This document shows, in pieces, positions 38,467 to 52,000 of a DNA stretch of 64,000 bases. Each line of letters starts with the position of its first letter. The first letter of the stretch is position 1. The DNA is from Heliopora coerulea. Lineage: Eukaryota; Cnidaria; Anthozoa; Scleralcyonacea; Helioporidae. The position numbers were made by a program, and so were the translations under genes. Under the pieces are notes generated by a model, which worked only from the letters and a program-made list of their open reading frames with translations, had not been told where the DNA came from and did no database searches. The stretch is from assembly GCA_030142905.1 (NCBI GenBank), contig JASJOG010000114.1:248001-312000 (forward strand), written 5' to 3'.

Positions 38467-41400
38467 GTTTACTAAACTTTTCAAATACTTCTAAATTGTT
38501 CTCCTCCACCCAAACATCATAAAACAAATCGATTTTCGTCGATTCGACGAGTTGCTGTGAAAATTTCTCAAACTCGTCAAAACCACTTTATCTTGCCGAA
38601 ATAAGACGATTAGTGAAACGAACAGTGAAACACTTGTGGATTAATTTATTTGCTATTGTCAAATGTTTGCAAAAACTCAGGAATGGCTATAAAATTACCT
38701 TTTCGGGTCAGATAATAGAATAAAAGTATTAGTTGATTGATTCGAGTTGTACTTTGAAAAATATGGCAATGTTTAGAAATCGGACAATTAAGCGTTATAC
38801 GCCTAAAACCCAGATGTATGTTAATAATTGGTTGAAGAACAAATAGGTTTACTAAACTTTTCAAATACTTCTAAATTGTTCTCCTCCACCCAAATATTAT
38901 AAAACAAATCGATTTTCGTCAATTCGACGAGTTGCTGTGAAAATTTCTCAAACTCGTCAAAAACGCTTTATCTCGTCGAAATAAGACGATTTGTGAAACG
39001 AACAGTGAAACATATTTGGCTTATTTTAGTTGCAATTTTCCAATGTTTGCGAAAACTCTGGAATGGCTGTAAAATGAATTTTTCTGGTCAGAGAAGAGAA
39101 TAAAAGCATTAGTTGTTGATTCGAGCAGTACTTTGAAAAATATGTCAATGTTTAGAAATTGGACAATTAAACGTTATACGACTAAAACACAGATGTATGG
39201 TTATAACTAGTTGAAGAACAAATAGGTTTACTAAACTTTTCAAATACTTCTAAATTGTTCTCCTCCACCCAAACATCATAAAACAAATCGATTTTCGTCG
39301 ATTCGACGAGTTGCTGTGAAAATATCTCAAACTCGTCAAACCCGCTTTATCTCGTCGAAATAAAACGATTAGTGAAACGAACAGTGAAACACTTGTGCCT
39401 TAATTTAGTTGCAATTATCCAATCTTTGCGAAATATCGGGAATGGCTGTAAAATGATCTTTTCTGGTCAGAGTAGAGAATAAATCCATTAGTTTGTTGAT
39501 CGAATAGTACTTTTAAAAATATGGCAATGTTTAGAAATTGTACAATTAAGCATTATACGCCTAAAACCCAGATGTATGGTTATAACTGGTTGAAGAACAA
39601 ATAGGTTTACTAAACTTTTCAAATACTTCTAAATTGTTCTCCTCCACCCAAACATCATAAAACAAATTGATTTTCGTCGATTCGACGAGTTGCTGTGAAA
39701 ATTTCTCAAACTCGTCAAAAACGCTTTATCTCGTCGAAATAAGACGATTGGTGAAACGAACAGTGAAACATATTTGGCTTAAGTTAGTTGCAATTTTCCA
39801 ATGTTTGCGAAAACTCTGGAATGGCTGTAAAATGAATTTTTCTGGTCAGAGAAGAGAATAAAAGCATTAGTTGGTTGATTCGAGCAGTACTTTGAAAAAT
39901 ATGGCAATGTTTAGGAATTGGACAATTAAGCGTTATTCGCCTAAAACACAGATGTATGGTTATAACTGGTTGAAAAACAAATAGGTTTACTAAACTTTTC
40001 AAATACTTCTAAATTGTTCTCCTCCACCCAAACATCATAAAACAAATCGATTTTCGTCGATTCGACGAGTTGCTGTGAAAATATCTCAAACTCGTCAAAC
40101 CCGCTTTATCTCGTCGAAATAAAACGATTAGTGAAACGAACAGTAAAACACTTGTGCCTTAATTTAGTTGCAATAGTTAAATGTTTGCGAAAACTCGGGA
40201 ATTGCTGTAAAATGATCTTTTCTGGTCAGAGTAGAGAATAAATCCATTAGTTTGTTGATCGAATAGTACTTTAAAAATATGGCAATGTTTAGAAATTGTA
40301 CAATTAAGCATTATACGCCTAAAACCCAGATGTATGGTTATAACTGTTTGAAGAACAAATAGGTTTACTAAACTTTTCAAATACTTCTAAATTGTTCTCC
40401 TCCACCCAAACATCATAAAACAAATTGATTTTCGTCGATTCGACGAGTTGCTGTGAAAATTTCTCAAACTCGTCAAAAACGCTTTATCTCGTCGAAATAA
40501 GACGATTGGTGAAACGAACAGTGAAACATATTTGGCTTAAGTTAGTTGCAATTTTCCAATGTTTGCGAAAACTCTGGAATGGCTGTAAAATGAATTTTTC
40601 TGGTCAGAGAAGAGAATAAAAGCATTAGTTGGTTGATTCGAGCAGTACTTTGAAAAATATGGCAATGTTTAGGAATTGGACAATTAAGCGTTATTCGCCT
40701 AAAACCCAGATGTATTGTTATAACTTGTTGAAGAACAAATACATTTACTAAACTTTTCAAATACTTCTAAATTGTTCTCCTCCACCCAAACATCATAAAG
40801 CAAATCGATTTTCGTCGGTTCAACGAGTTGCTGTGAAAATTTCTCAAACTCGTCATAACCGCTTTATCTTGTCGAAATAAGACGATTAGTGAGACGAACA
40901 GTGAAACATATTTGGCTTAAGTTAGTTGCTATTGTCCAATGTTTGCCAAAACTCGGGAATGGCTGTAAAATTACCTTTTCGGGTCACAGAAGAGAATAAA
41001 ACCATTAGTTGTTGATTCGAGCAGTACTTTGAAAAATATGGCAATGTTTAGAAATTGGACAATTAAACGTTATACGCCTAAAACACAGATGTATGGTTAT
41101 AACTAGTTGAAGAACAAATAGGTTTACTAAACTTTTCAAATACTTCTAAATTGTTCTCCTCCACCCAAACATCATAAAACAAATCGATTTTCGTCGATTC
41201 GACGAGTTGCTGTGAAAATTTCTCAAACTCGTCAAACCCGCTTTATCTCGTCTAAATAAGACGATTAGTGAAACGAACAGTGAAACACTTGTGCCTTAAT
41301 TTAGTTGCAATAGTTAAATGTTTACGAAAACTCGGGAATGGCTGTAAAATGATCTTTTCTGGTCATAGTAGAGAATAAATCCATTAGTTTGTTGATTCGA

Positions 41401-42642
41401 ACAGTACTTTTAAAAATATGGCAATGTTTAGAAATTGGACAATTAAGCATTATACGCCTAAAACCCAGATGTATGGTTATAAAAGGCTGAAGCACAAATA
41501 GGTTTACTAAACTTTTCAAATACTTCTAAATTGTTCTCCTCTACCAAAACATCATAAAACAAATCGATTTTCGTCGATTCGACGAGTTGCTGTGAAAATT
41601 TCTCAAACTCTTCAAAACAGCTTTAACTCGTCGAAATAAGACGATTAGTGAAACGAACAATGAAACATAAATGGCTTCAGTTAATTGCAATTATCCAACG
41701 TTTACTAAAATTCGGGAATGGCTTTAAAATGATCTTTTCGGGTCAGAGATGAGAATAAAAGCATTAGTTGTTTGATTCGAGAAGTACTTTGAAAAATATG
41801 GCAATGTTTAGAATTTGGACAATTAAACGTTATATGCCTAAAACCCAGATGTATGTTTATAACTGGTTGAAGATCAAATACGTTTACTCAACTTTTCAAA
41901 TACTTCTAAATTGTTCTCCTCCACCCAAACATCATAAAACAAATCGATTTTCCTCGATTCAACGAGTTGCTGTGAAAATTTCTCAAACTCGTCAAAACCG
42001 CTTTATCTCGTCGAAATAAGACGATTAGTGAAACGAACAGTGAAACACATTTGGCTTAAGTTAGTTGCAATTTTCCAATGTTTGCGAAAAATTCTGGAAT
42101 GGCTGTAAAATGAATTTTTCTTGTCAGAGAAGAGAATAAAAGCATTAGTTGGTTGATTCGAGCAGTACTTTGGAAAATATGGCAATGTTTAGAAATTGGA
42201 CAATTAAGCGTTATTCGCCTAAAACCCAGATGTATTGTTATAACTTGTTGAAGAACAAATACGTTTACTAAACTTTTCAAATACTTCTAAATTGTTCTCC
42301 TTCACCCAAACATCATAAAGCAAATCGATTTTCGTCGATTCAACGAGTTGCTGTGAAAATTTCTCAAACTCGTCATAACCGCTTTATCTTGTCGAAATAA
42401 GACGATTGGTGAAACGAACAGTGAAACATATTTGGCTTAAGTTAGTTGCTATTGTCCAATGTTTGCCAAAACTCTGGAATGGCTGTAAAATGAATTTTTC
42501 TGGTCAGAGAAGAGAATAAAAGCATTAGTTGTTTGATTCGAGCAGTACTTTGAAAAATATGGCAATGTTTAGAAATTGGACAATTAAGCTTTATACGTCT
42601 AAAACCCAGATGTATGGTTATAACTGGTTGAAAAACAAATAG
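38467..42642 (+). repeat. Young HOR copy 3, shortened (4,176 bp, 11 monomers)
   Basis: Anchor (with GGATTAATTTATTTGC instead of GGATTAAGTTATTTGC), ATATTATAAAAC unit, e (39,226), c (39,605), e (39,985), c (40,363), d (40,743), 41,122, 41,502 and 41,882. Two units are hybrids made by loss of a whole monomer, at about 39,107-39,116 and 41,782-41,814. The e unit at 39,226 carries a short foreign patch at 39,413-39,438. Confidence 0.83.
39605..40362 (+). repeat. c-e dimer module (758 bp), d missing
   Basis: A c unit (CAAATTGATTTTCG) is followed directly by an e unit (GAAAATATCTC). The end of the c unit switches from its normal GTTATTCGCCTAAAACC to ACACAGATGTATGG with GGTTGAAAAAC near 39,945. That is the expected product of removing one d monomer from c-d-e. 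Confidence 0.8.
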
Positions 42643-45600
42643 GTTTACTAAACTTTTCAAATACTTCTAAATTGTTCTCCTCCACCCAAACATCATAAAA
42701 CAAATCGATTTTCGTCGATTCGACGAGTTGCTGTGAAAATTTCTCAAACTCGTCAAAACCACTTTATCTTGCCGAAATAAGACGATTAGTGAAACGAACA
42801 GTGAAACACTTGTGGATTAAGTTATTTGCTATTGTCAAATGTTTGCAAAAACTCAGGAATGGCTATAAAATTACCTTTTCGGGTCAGATAATAGAATAAA
42901 AGTATTAGTTGATTGATTCGAGTTGTACTTTGAAAAATATGGCAATGTTTAGAAATCGGACAATTAAGCGTTATACGCCTAAAACCCAGATATATGTTAA
43001 TAATTGGTTGAAGAACAAATAGGTTTACTAAACTTTTCAAATACTTCTAAATTGTTCTCCTCCACCCAAATATTATAAAACAAATCGATTTTCGTCAATT
43101 CGACGAGTTGCTGTGAAAATTTCTCAAACTCGTCAAAAACGCTTTATCTCGTCGAAATAAGACGATTTGTGAAACGAACAGTGAAACATATTTGGCTTAT
43201 TTTAGTTGCAATTTTCCAATGTTTGCGAAAACTCTGGAATGGCTGTAAAATGAATTTTTCTGGTCAGAGAAGAGAATAAAAGCATTAGTTGGTTGATTCG
43301 AGCAGTACTTTGAAAAATATGGCAATGTTTAGAAATTGGACAATTAAGCGTTATTCGCCTAAAACCCAGATGTATTGTTATAACTTGTTGAAGAACAAAT
43401 ACGTTTACTAAACTTTTCAAATACTTCTAAATTGTTCTCCTCCACCCAAAAATCATAAAGCAAATCGATTTTCGTCGATTCAACGAGTTGCTGTGAAAAT
43501 TTCTCAAACTCGTCATAACCGCTTTATCTTGTCGAAATAAGACGATTAGTGAAACGAACAGTGAAACACTTGTGCCTTAATTTAGTTGCAATAGTTAAAT
43601 GTTTGCGAAAACTCGGGAATGGCTGTAAAATGATCTTTTCTGGTCAGAGTAGAGAATAAATCCATTAGTTTGTTGATCGAATAGTACTTTTAAAAATATG
43701 GCAATGTTTAGAAATTGTACAATTAAGCATTATACGCCTAAAACCCAGATGTATGGTTATAACTGGTTGAAGAACAAATACGTTTACTAAACTTTTCAAA
43801 TACTTCTAAATTGTTCTCCTCCACCCAAACATCATAAAACAAATTGATTTTCGTCGATTCGACGAGTTGCTGTGAAAATTTCTCAAACTCGTCAAAAACG
43901 CTTTATCTCGTCGAAATAAGACGATTGGTGAAACGAACAGTGAAACATATTTGGCTTAAGTTAGTTGCAATTTTCCAATGTTTGCGAAAACTCTGGAATG
44001 GCTGTAAAATGAATTTTTCTGGTCAGAGAAGAGAATAAAAGCATTAGTTGGTTGATTCGAGCAGTACTTTTAAAAATATGGCAATGTTTAGGAATTGGAC
44101 AATTAAGCGTTATTCGCCTAAAACCCAGATGTATTGTTATAACTTGTTGAAGAACAAATACATTTACTAAACTTTTCAAATACTTCTAAATTGTTCTCCT
44201 CCACCCAAACATCATAAAGCAAATCGATTTTCGTCGGTTCAACGAGTTGCTGTGAAAATTTCTCAAACTCGTCATAACCGCTTTATCTTGTCGAAATAAG
44301 ACGATTAGTGAGACGAACAGTGAAACATATTTGGCTTAAGTTAGTTGCAATTTTCCAATGTTTGCGAAAACTCTGGAATGGCTGTAAAATGAATTTTTCT
44401 GGTCAGAGAAGAGAATAAAAGCATTAGTTGGTTGATTCGAGCAGTACTTTGAAAAATATGGCAATGTTTAGGAATTGGACAATTAAGCGTTATTCGCCTA
44501 AAACCCAGATGTATTGTTATAACTTGTTGAAGAACAAATACATTTACTAAACTTTTCAAATACTTCTAAATTGTTCTCCTCCACCCAAACATCATAAAGC
44601 AAATCGATTTTCGTCGGTTCAACGAGTTGCTGTGAAAATTTCTCAAACTCGTCATAACCGCTTTATCTTGTCGAAATAAGACGATTAGTGAGACGAACAG
44701 TGAAACATATTTGGCTTAAGTTAGTTACTATTGTCCAATGTTTGCCAAAACTCGGGAATGGCTGTAAAATTACCTTTTCGGGTCACAGAAGAGAATAAAA
44801 CCATTAGTTGTTGATTCGAGCAGCACTTTGAAAAATATGTCAATGTTTAGAAATTGGACAATTAAACGTTATACGCCTAAAACACAGATGTATGGTTATA
44901 ACTATTTGAAGAACAAATAGGTTTATTAAACTTTTCAAATACTTCTAAATTGTTCTCCTCCACCCAAACATCATAAAACAAATCGATTTTCGTCGATTCG
45001 ACGAGTTGCTGTGAAAATATCTCAATCTCGTCAAACCCGCTTTATCTCGTCGAAATAAAACGATTAGTGAAACGAACAGTGAAACACTTGTGCCTTAATT
45101 TAGTTGCAATAGTTAAATGTTTGCGAAAACTCGGGAATGGCTGTAAAATGATCTTTTCTGGTCAGAGTAGAGAATAAATCCATTAGTTTGTTGATCGAAT
45201 AGTACTTTTAAAAATATGGCAATGTTTAGAAATTGTACAATTAAGCATTATACGCCTAAAACCCAGATGTATGGTTATAACTGGTTGAAGAACAAATAGG
45301 TTTACTAAACTTTTCAAATACTTCTAAATTGTTCTCCTCCACCCAAACATCATAAAACAAATTGATTTTCGTCGATTCGACGAGTTGCTGTGAAAATTTC
45401 TCAAACTCGTCAAAAACGCTTTATCTCGTCGAAATAAGACGATTGGTGAAACGAACAGTGAAACATATTTGGCTTAAGTTAGTTGCAATTTTCCAATGTT
45501 TGCGAAAACTCTGGAATGGCTGTAAAATGAATTTTTCTGGTCAGAGAAGAGAATAAAAGCATTAGTTGGTTGATTCGAGCAGTACTTTTAAAAATATGGC

Positions 45601-48600
45601 AATGTTTAGGAATTGGACAATTAAGCGTTATTCGCCTAAAACCCAGATGTATTGTTATAACTTGTTGAAGAACAAATACATTTACTAAACTTTTCAAATA
45701 CTTCTAAATTGTTCTCCTCCACCCAAACATCATAAAGCAAATCGATTTTCGTCGGTTCAACGAGTTGCTGTGAAAATTTCTCAAACTCGTCATAACCGCT
45801 TTATCTTGTCGAAATAAGACGATTAGTGAGACGAACAGTGAAACATATTTGGCTTAAGTTAGTTGCTATTGTCCAATGTTTGCCAAAACTCGGGAATGGC
45901 TGTAAAATTACCTTTTCGGGTCACAGAAGAGAATAAAACCATTAGTTGTTGATTCGAGCAGTACTTTGAAAAATATGGCAATGTTTAGAAATTGGACAAT
46001 TAAACGTTATACGCCTAAAACACAGATGTATGGTTATAACTATTTGAAGAACAAATAGGTTTATTAAACTTTTCAAATACTTCTAAATTGTTCTCCTCCA
46101 CCCAAACATCATAAAACAAATCGATTTTCGTCGATTCGACGAGTTGCTGTGAAAATATCTCAATCTCGTCAAACCCGCTTTATCTCGTCGAAATAAAACG
46201 ATTAGTGAAACGAACAGTGAAACACTTGTGCCTTAATTTAGTTGCAATAGTTAAATGTTTGCGAAAACTCGGGAATGGCTGTAAAATGATCTTTTCTGGT
46301 TGGAGTAGAGAATAAATCCATTAGTTTGTTGATCGAATAGTACTTTTAAAAATATGGCAATGTTTAGAAATTGTACAATTAAGCATTATACGCCTAAAAC
46401 CCAGATGTATGGTTATAACTGGTTGAAGAACAAATAGGTTTACTAAACTTTTCAAATACTTCTAAATTGTTCTCCTCCACCCAAACATCATAAAACAAAT
46501 TGATTTTCGTCGATTCGACGAGTTGCTGTGAAAATTTCTCAAACTCGTCAAAAACGCTTTATCTCGTCGAAATAAGACGATTGGTGAAACGAACAGTGAA
46601 ACATATTTGGCTTAAGTTAGTTGCAATTTTCCAATGTTTGCGAAAACTCTGGAATGGCTGTAAAATGAATTTTTCTGGTCAGAGAAGAGAATAAAAGCAT
46701 TAGTTGGTTGATTCGAGCAGTACTTTGAAAAATATGGCAATGTTTAGGAATTGGACAATTAAGCGTTATTCGCCTAAAACCCAGATGTATTGTTATAACT
46801 TGTTGAAGAACAAATACATTTACTAAACTTTTCAAATACTTCTAAATTGTTCTCCTCCACCCAAACATCATAAAGCAAATCGATTTTCGTCGGTTCAACG
46901 AGTTGCTGTGAAAATTTCTCAAACTCGTCATAACCGCTTTATCTTGTCGAAATAAGACGATTAGTGAGACGAACAGTGAAACATATTTGGCTTAAGTTAG
47001 TTGCTATTGTCCAATGTTTGCCAAAACTCGGGAATGGCTGTAAAATTACCTTTTCGGGTCACAGAAGAGAATAAAACCATTAGTTGTTGATTCGAGCAGT
47101 ACTTTGAAAAATATGGCAATGTTTAGAAATTGGACAATTAAACGTTATACGCCTAAAACACAGATGTATGGTTATAACTAGTTGAAGAACAAATAGGTTT
47201 ACTAAACTTTTCAAATACTTCTAAATTGTTCTCCTCCACCCAAACATCATAAAACAAATCGATTTTCGTCGATTCGACGAGTTGCTGTGAAAATTTCTCA
47301 AACTCGTCAAACCCGCTTTATCTCGTCTAAATAAGACGATTAGTGAAACGAACAGTGAAACACTTGTGCCTTAATTTAGTTGCAATAGTTAAATGTTTAC
47401 GAAAACTCGGGAATGGCTGTAAAATGATCTTTTCTGGTCATAGTAGAGAATAAATCCATTAGTTTGTTGATTCGAACAGTACTTTTAAAAATATGGCAAT
47501 GTTTAGAAATTGGACAATTAAGCATTATACGCCTAAAACCCAGATGTATGGTTATAAAAGGCTGAAGCACAAATAGGTTTACTAAACTTTTCAAATACTT
47601 CTAAATTGTTCTCCTCTTCCAAAACATCATAAAACAAATCGATTTTCGTCGATTCGACGAGTTGCTGTGAAAATTTCTCAAACTCTTCAAAACAGCTTTA
47701 ACTCGTCGAAATAAGACGATTAGTGAAACGAACAATGAAACATAAATGGCTTCAGTTAATTGCAATTATCCAACGTTTACTAAAATTCGGGAATGGCTTT
47801 AAAATGATCTTTTCGGGTCAGAGATGAGAATAAAAGCATTAGTTGTTTGATTCGAGAAGTACTTTGAAAAATATGGCAATGTTTAGAAATTGGACAATTA
47901 AGCGTTATACGCTAAAACCCAGATGTATTGTTATAACTGGTTGAAAAACAAATCGGTTTACTAAAATTTTCAAATACTTCTAAATTGTTCTCTTCAACCC
48001 AAACATCATAAAACAAATCGATTTTCGTCGATTCGACGAGTTGCTGTGAAAATTTCTCAAACTCGTCAAAACCGTTTATCTCGTCGAAATAAGACGATCA
48101 GTGAAACGAACAGTGAAACACTTGTGGCTTAATTTAGTTGCAATTGTCCAATGTTTACAAAAATTCGGAAATGGATTTAAAATGATCTTTTCGAGTCAGA
48201 CAAGAGAATAAAAGCATTAGTTTTTTTATTCGAGCAGTACTTTGAAAAATATGGCAATGTTTAGAATTTGGACAATTAAACGTTATATGCCTAAAACCCA
48301 GATGTATGTTTATAACTGGTTGAAGATCAAATACGTTTACTCAACTTTTCAAATACTTCTAAATTGTTCTCCTCCACCCAAACATCATAAAACAAATCGA
48401 TTTTCCTCGATTCAACGAGTTGCTGTGAAAATTTCTCAAACTCGTCAAAACCGCTTTATCTCGTCGAAATAAGACGATTAGTGAAACGAACAGTGAAACA
48501 CATTTGGCTTAAGTTAGTTGCAATTTTCCAATGTTTGCGAAAAATTCTGGAATGGCTGTAAAATGAATTTTTCTTGTCAGAGAAGAGAATAAAAGCATTA

Positions 48601-49095
48601 GTTGGTTGATTCGAGCAGTACTTTGGAAAATATGGCAATGTTTAGAAATTGGACAATTAAGCGTTATTCGCCTAAAACCCAGATGTATTGTTATAACTTG
48701 TTGAAGAACAAATACGTTTACTAAACTTTTCAAATACTTCTAAATTGTTCTCCTTCACCCAAACATCATAAAGCAAATCGATTTTCGTCGATTCAACGAG
48801 TTGCTGTGAAAATTTCTCAAACTCGTCATAACCGCTTTATCTTGTCGAAATAAGACGATTGGTGAAACGAACAGTGAAACATATTTGGCTTAAGTTAGTT
48901 GCTATTGTCCAATGTTTGCCAAAACTCTGGAATGGCTGTAAAATGAATTTTTCTGGTCAGAGAAGAGAATAAAAGCATTAGTTGTTTGATTCGAGCAGTA
49001 CTTTGAAAAATATGGCAATGTTTAGAAATTGGACAATTAAGCTTTATACGTCTAAAACCCAGATGTATGGTTATAACTGGTTGAAAAACAAATAG
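42643..49095 (+). repeat. Young HOR copy 4 (6,453 bp, 17 monomers)
   Basis: Anchor, ATATTATAAAAC unit, a unit with CCCAAAAATCATAAAGC (43,403), c-d-d-e (43,782-45,299), c-d-e (45,300-46,437), c-d (46,438-47,196), 47,197, then the pair CTCTTCC / CTTCAACCC (47,577 and 47,956), 48,335 and 48,716. It retains the monomer that copy 3 lost at 41.8 kb. A C is missing at about 47,912 (ATACGCTAAAACCC), which is private to this unit. Confidence 0.86.
43782..45299 (+). repeat. c-d-d-e tetramer module (1,518 bp)
   Basis: Two consecutive d-type starts (44,162 and 44,542, both with TCGGTTCAACG and GTGAGACGAAC) lie between c (43,782) and e (44,921). The first d unit continues as c in its right half (GTTGCAATTTTCC, CTCTGGAATGG), so the extra unit arose by unequal exchange between c and d. 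The same tetramer is at 50,235-51,752. Confidence 0.85.
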
Positions 49096-52000
49096 GTTTA
49101 CTAAACTTTTCAAATACTTCTAAATTGTTCTCCTCCACCCAAACATCATAAAACAAATCGATTTTCGTCGATTCGACGAGTTGCTGTGAAAATTTCTCAA
49201 ACTCGTCAAAACCACTTTATCTTGCCGAAATAAGACGATTAGTGAAACGAACAGTGAAACACTTGTGGATTAAGTTATTTGCTATTGTCAAATGTTTGCA
49301 AAAACTCAGGAATGGCTATAAAATTACCTTTTCGGGTCAGATAATAGAATAAAAGTATTAGTTGATTGATTCGAGTTGTACTTTGAAAAATATGGCAATG
49401 TTTAGAAATCGGACAATTAAGCGTTATACGCCTAAAACCCAGATATATGTTAATAATTGGTTGAAGAACAAATAGGTTTACTAAACTTTTCAAATACTTC
49501 TAAATTGTTCTCCACCACCCAAATATTATAAAACAAATCGATTTTCGTCAATTCGACGAGTTGCTGTGAAAATTTCTCAAACTCGTCAAAAACGCTTTAT
49601 CTCGTCGAAATAAGACGATTTGTGAAACGAACAGTGAAACATATTTGGCTTATTTTAGTTGCAATTTTCCAATGTTTGCGAAAACTCTGGAATGGCTGTA
49701 AAATGAATTTTTCTGGTCAGAGAAGAGAATAAAAGCATTAGTTGGTTGATTCGAGCAGTACTTTGAAAAATATGGCAATGTTTAGAAATTGGACAATTAA
49801 GCGTTATTCGCCTAAAACCCAGATGTATTGTTATAACTTGTTGAAGAACAAATACGTTTACTAAACTTTTCAAATACTTCTAAATTGTTCTCCTCCACCC
49901 AAAAATCATAAAGCAAATCGATTTTCGTCGATTCAACGAGTTGCTGTGAAAATTTCTCAAACTCGTCATAACCGCTTTATCTTGTCGAAATAAGACGATT
50001 AGTGAAACGAACAGTGAAACACTTGTGCCTTAATTTAGTTGCAATACTTAAATGTTTGCGAAAACTCGGGAATGGCTGTAAAATGATCTTTTCTGGTCAG
50101 AGTAGAGAATAAATCCATTAGTTTGTTGATCGAATAGTACTTTTAAAAATATGGCAATGTTTAGAAATTGTACAATTAAGCATTATACGCCTAAAACCCA
50201 GATGTATGGTTATAACTGGTTGAAGAACAAATACGTTTACTAAACTTTTCAAATACTTCTAAATTGTTCTCCTCCACCCAAACATCATAAAACAAATTGA
50301 TTTTCGTCGATTCGACGAGTTGCTGTGAAAATTTCTCAAACTCGTCAAAAACGCTTTATCTCGTCGAAATAAGACGATTGGTGAAACGAACAGTGAAACA
50401 TATTTGGCTTAAGTTAGTTGCAATTTTCCAATGTTTGCGAAAACTCTGGAATGGCTGTAAAATGAATTTTTCTGGTCAGAGAAGAGAATAAAAGCATTAG
50501 TTGGTTGATTCGAGCAGTACTTTTAAAAATATGGCAATGTTTAGGAATTGGACAATTAAGCGTTATTCGCCTAAAACCCAGATGTATTGTTATAACTTGT
50601 TGAAGAACAAATACATTTACTAAACTTTTCAAATACTTCTAAATTGTTCTCCTCCACCCAAACATCATAAAGCAAATCGATTTTCGTCGGTTCAACGAGT
50701 TGCTGTGAAAATTTCTCAAACTCGTCATAACCGCTTTATCTTGTCGAAATAAGACGATTAGTGAGACGAACAGTGAAACATATTTGGCTTAAGTTAGTTG
50801 CAATTTTCCAATGTTTGCGAAAACTCTGGAATGGCTGTAAAATGAATTTTTCTGGTCAGAGAAGAGAATAAAAGCATTAGTTGGTTGATTCGAGCAGTAC
50901 TTTGAAAAATATGGCAATGTTTAGGAATTGGACAATTAAGCGTTATTCGCCTAAAACCCAGATGTATTGTTATAACTTGTTGAAGAACAAATACATTTAC
51001 TAAACTTTTCAAATACTTCTAAATTGTTCTCCTCCACCCAAACATCATAAAGCAAATCGATTTTCGTCGGTTCAACGAGTTGCTGTGAAAATTTCTCAAA
51101 CTCGTCATAACCGCTTTATCTTGTCGAAATAAGACGATTAGTGAGACGAACAGTGAAACATATTTGGCTTAAGTTAGTTACTATTGTCCAATGTTTGCGA
51201 AAACTCGGGAATGGCTGTAAAATTACCTTTTCGGGTCACAGAAGAGAATAAAACCATTAGTTGTTGATTCGAGCAGCACTTTGAAAAATATGTCAATGTT
51301 TAGAAATTGGACAATTAAACGTTATACGCCTAAAACACAGATGTATGGTTATAACTATTTGAAGAACAAATAGGTTTATTAAACTTTTCAAATACTTCTA
51401 AATTGTTCTCCTCCACCCAAACATCATAAAACAAATCGATTTTCGTCGATTCGACGAGTTGCTGTGAAAATATCTCAATCTCGTCAAACCCGCTTTATCT
51501 CGTCGAAATAAAACGATTAGTGAAACGAACAGTGAAACACTTGTGCCTTAATTTAGTTGCAATAGTTAAATGTTTGCGAAAACTCGGGAATGGCTGTAAA
51601 ATGATCTTTTCTGGTCAGAGTAGAGAATAAATCCATTAGTTTGTTGATCGAATAGTACTTTTAAAAATATGGCAATGTTTAGAAATTGTACAATTAAGCA
51701 TTATACGCCTAAAACCCAGATGTATGGTTATAACTGGTTGAAGAACAAATAGGTTTACTAAACTTTTCAAATACTTCTAAATTGTTCTCCTCCACCCAAA
51801 CATCATAAAACAAATTGATTTTCGTCGATTCGACGAGTTGCTGTGAAAATTTCTCAAACTCGTCAAAAACGCTTTATCTCGTCGAAATAAGACGATTGGT
51901 GAAACGAACAGTGAAACATATTTGGCTTAAGTTAGTTGCAATTTTCCAATGTTTGCGAAAACTCTGGAATGGCTGTAAAATGAATTTTTCTGGTCAGAGA

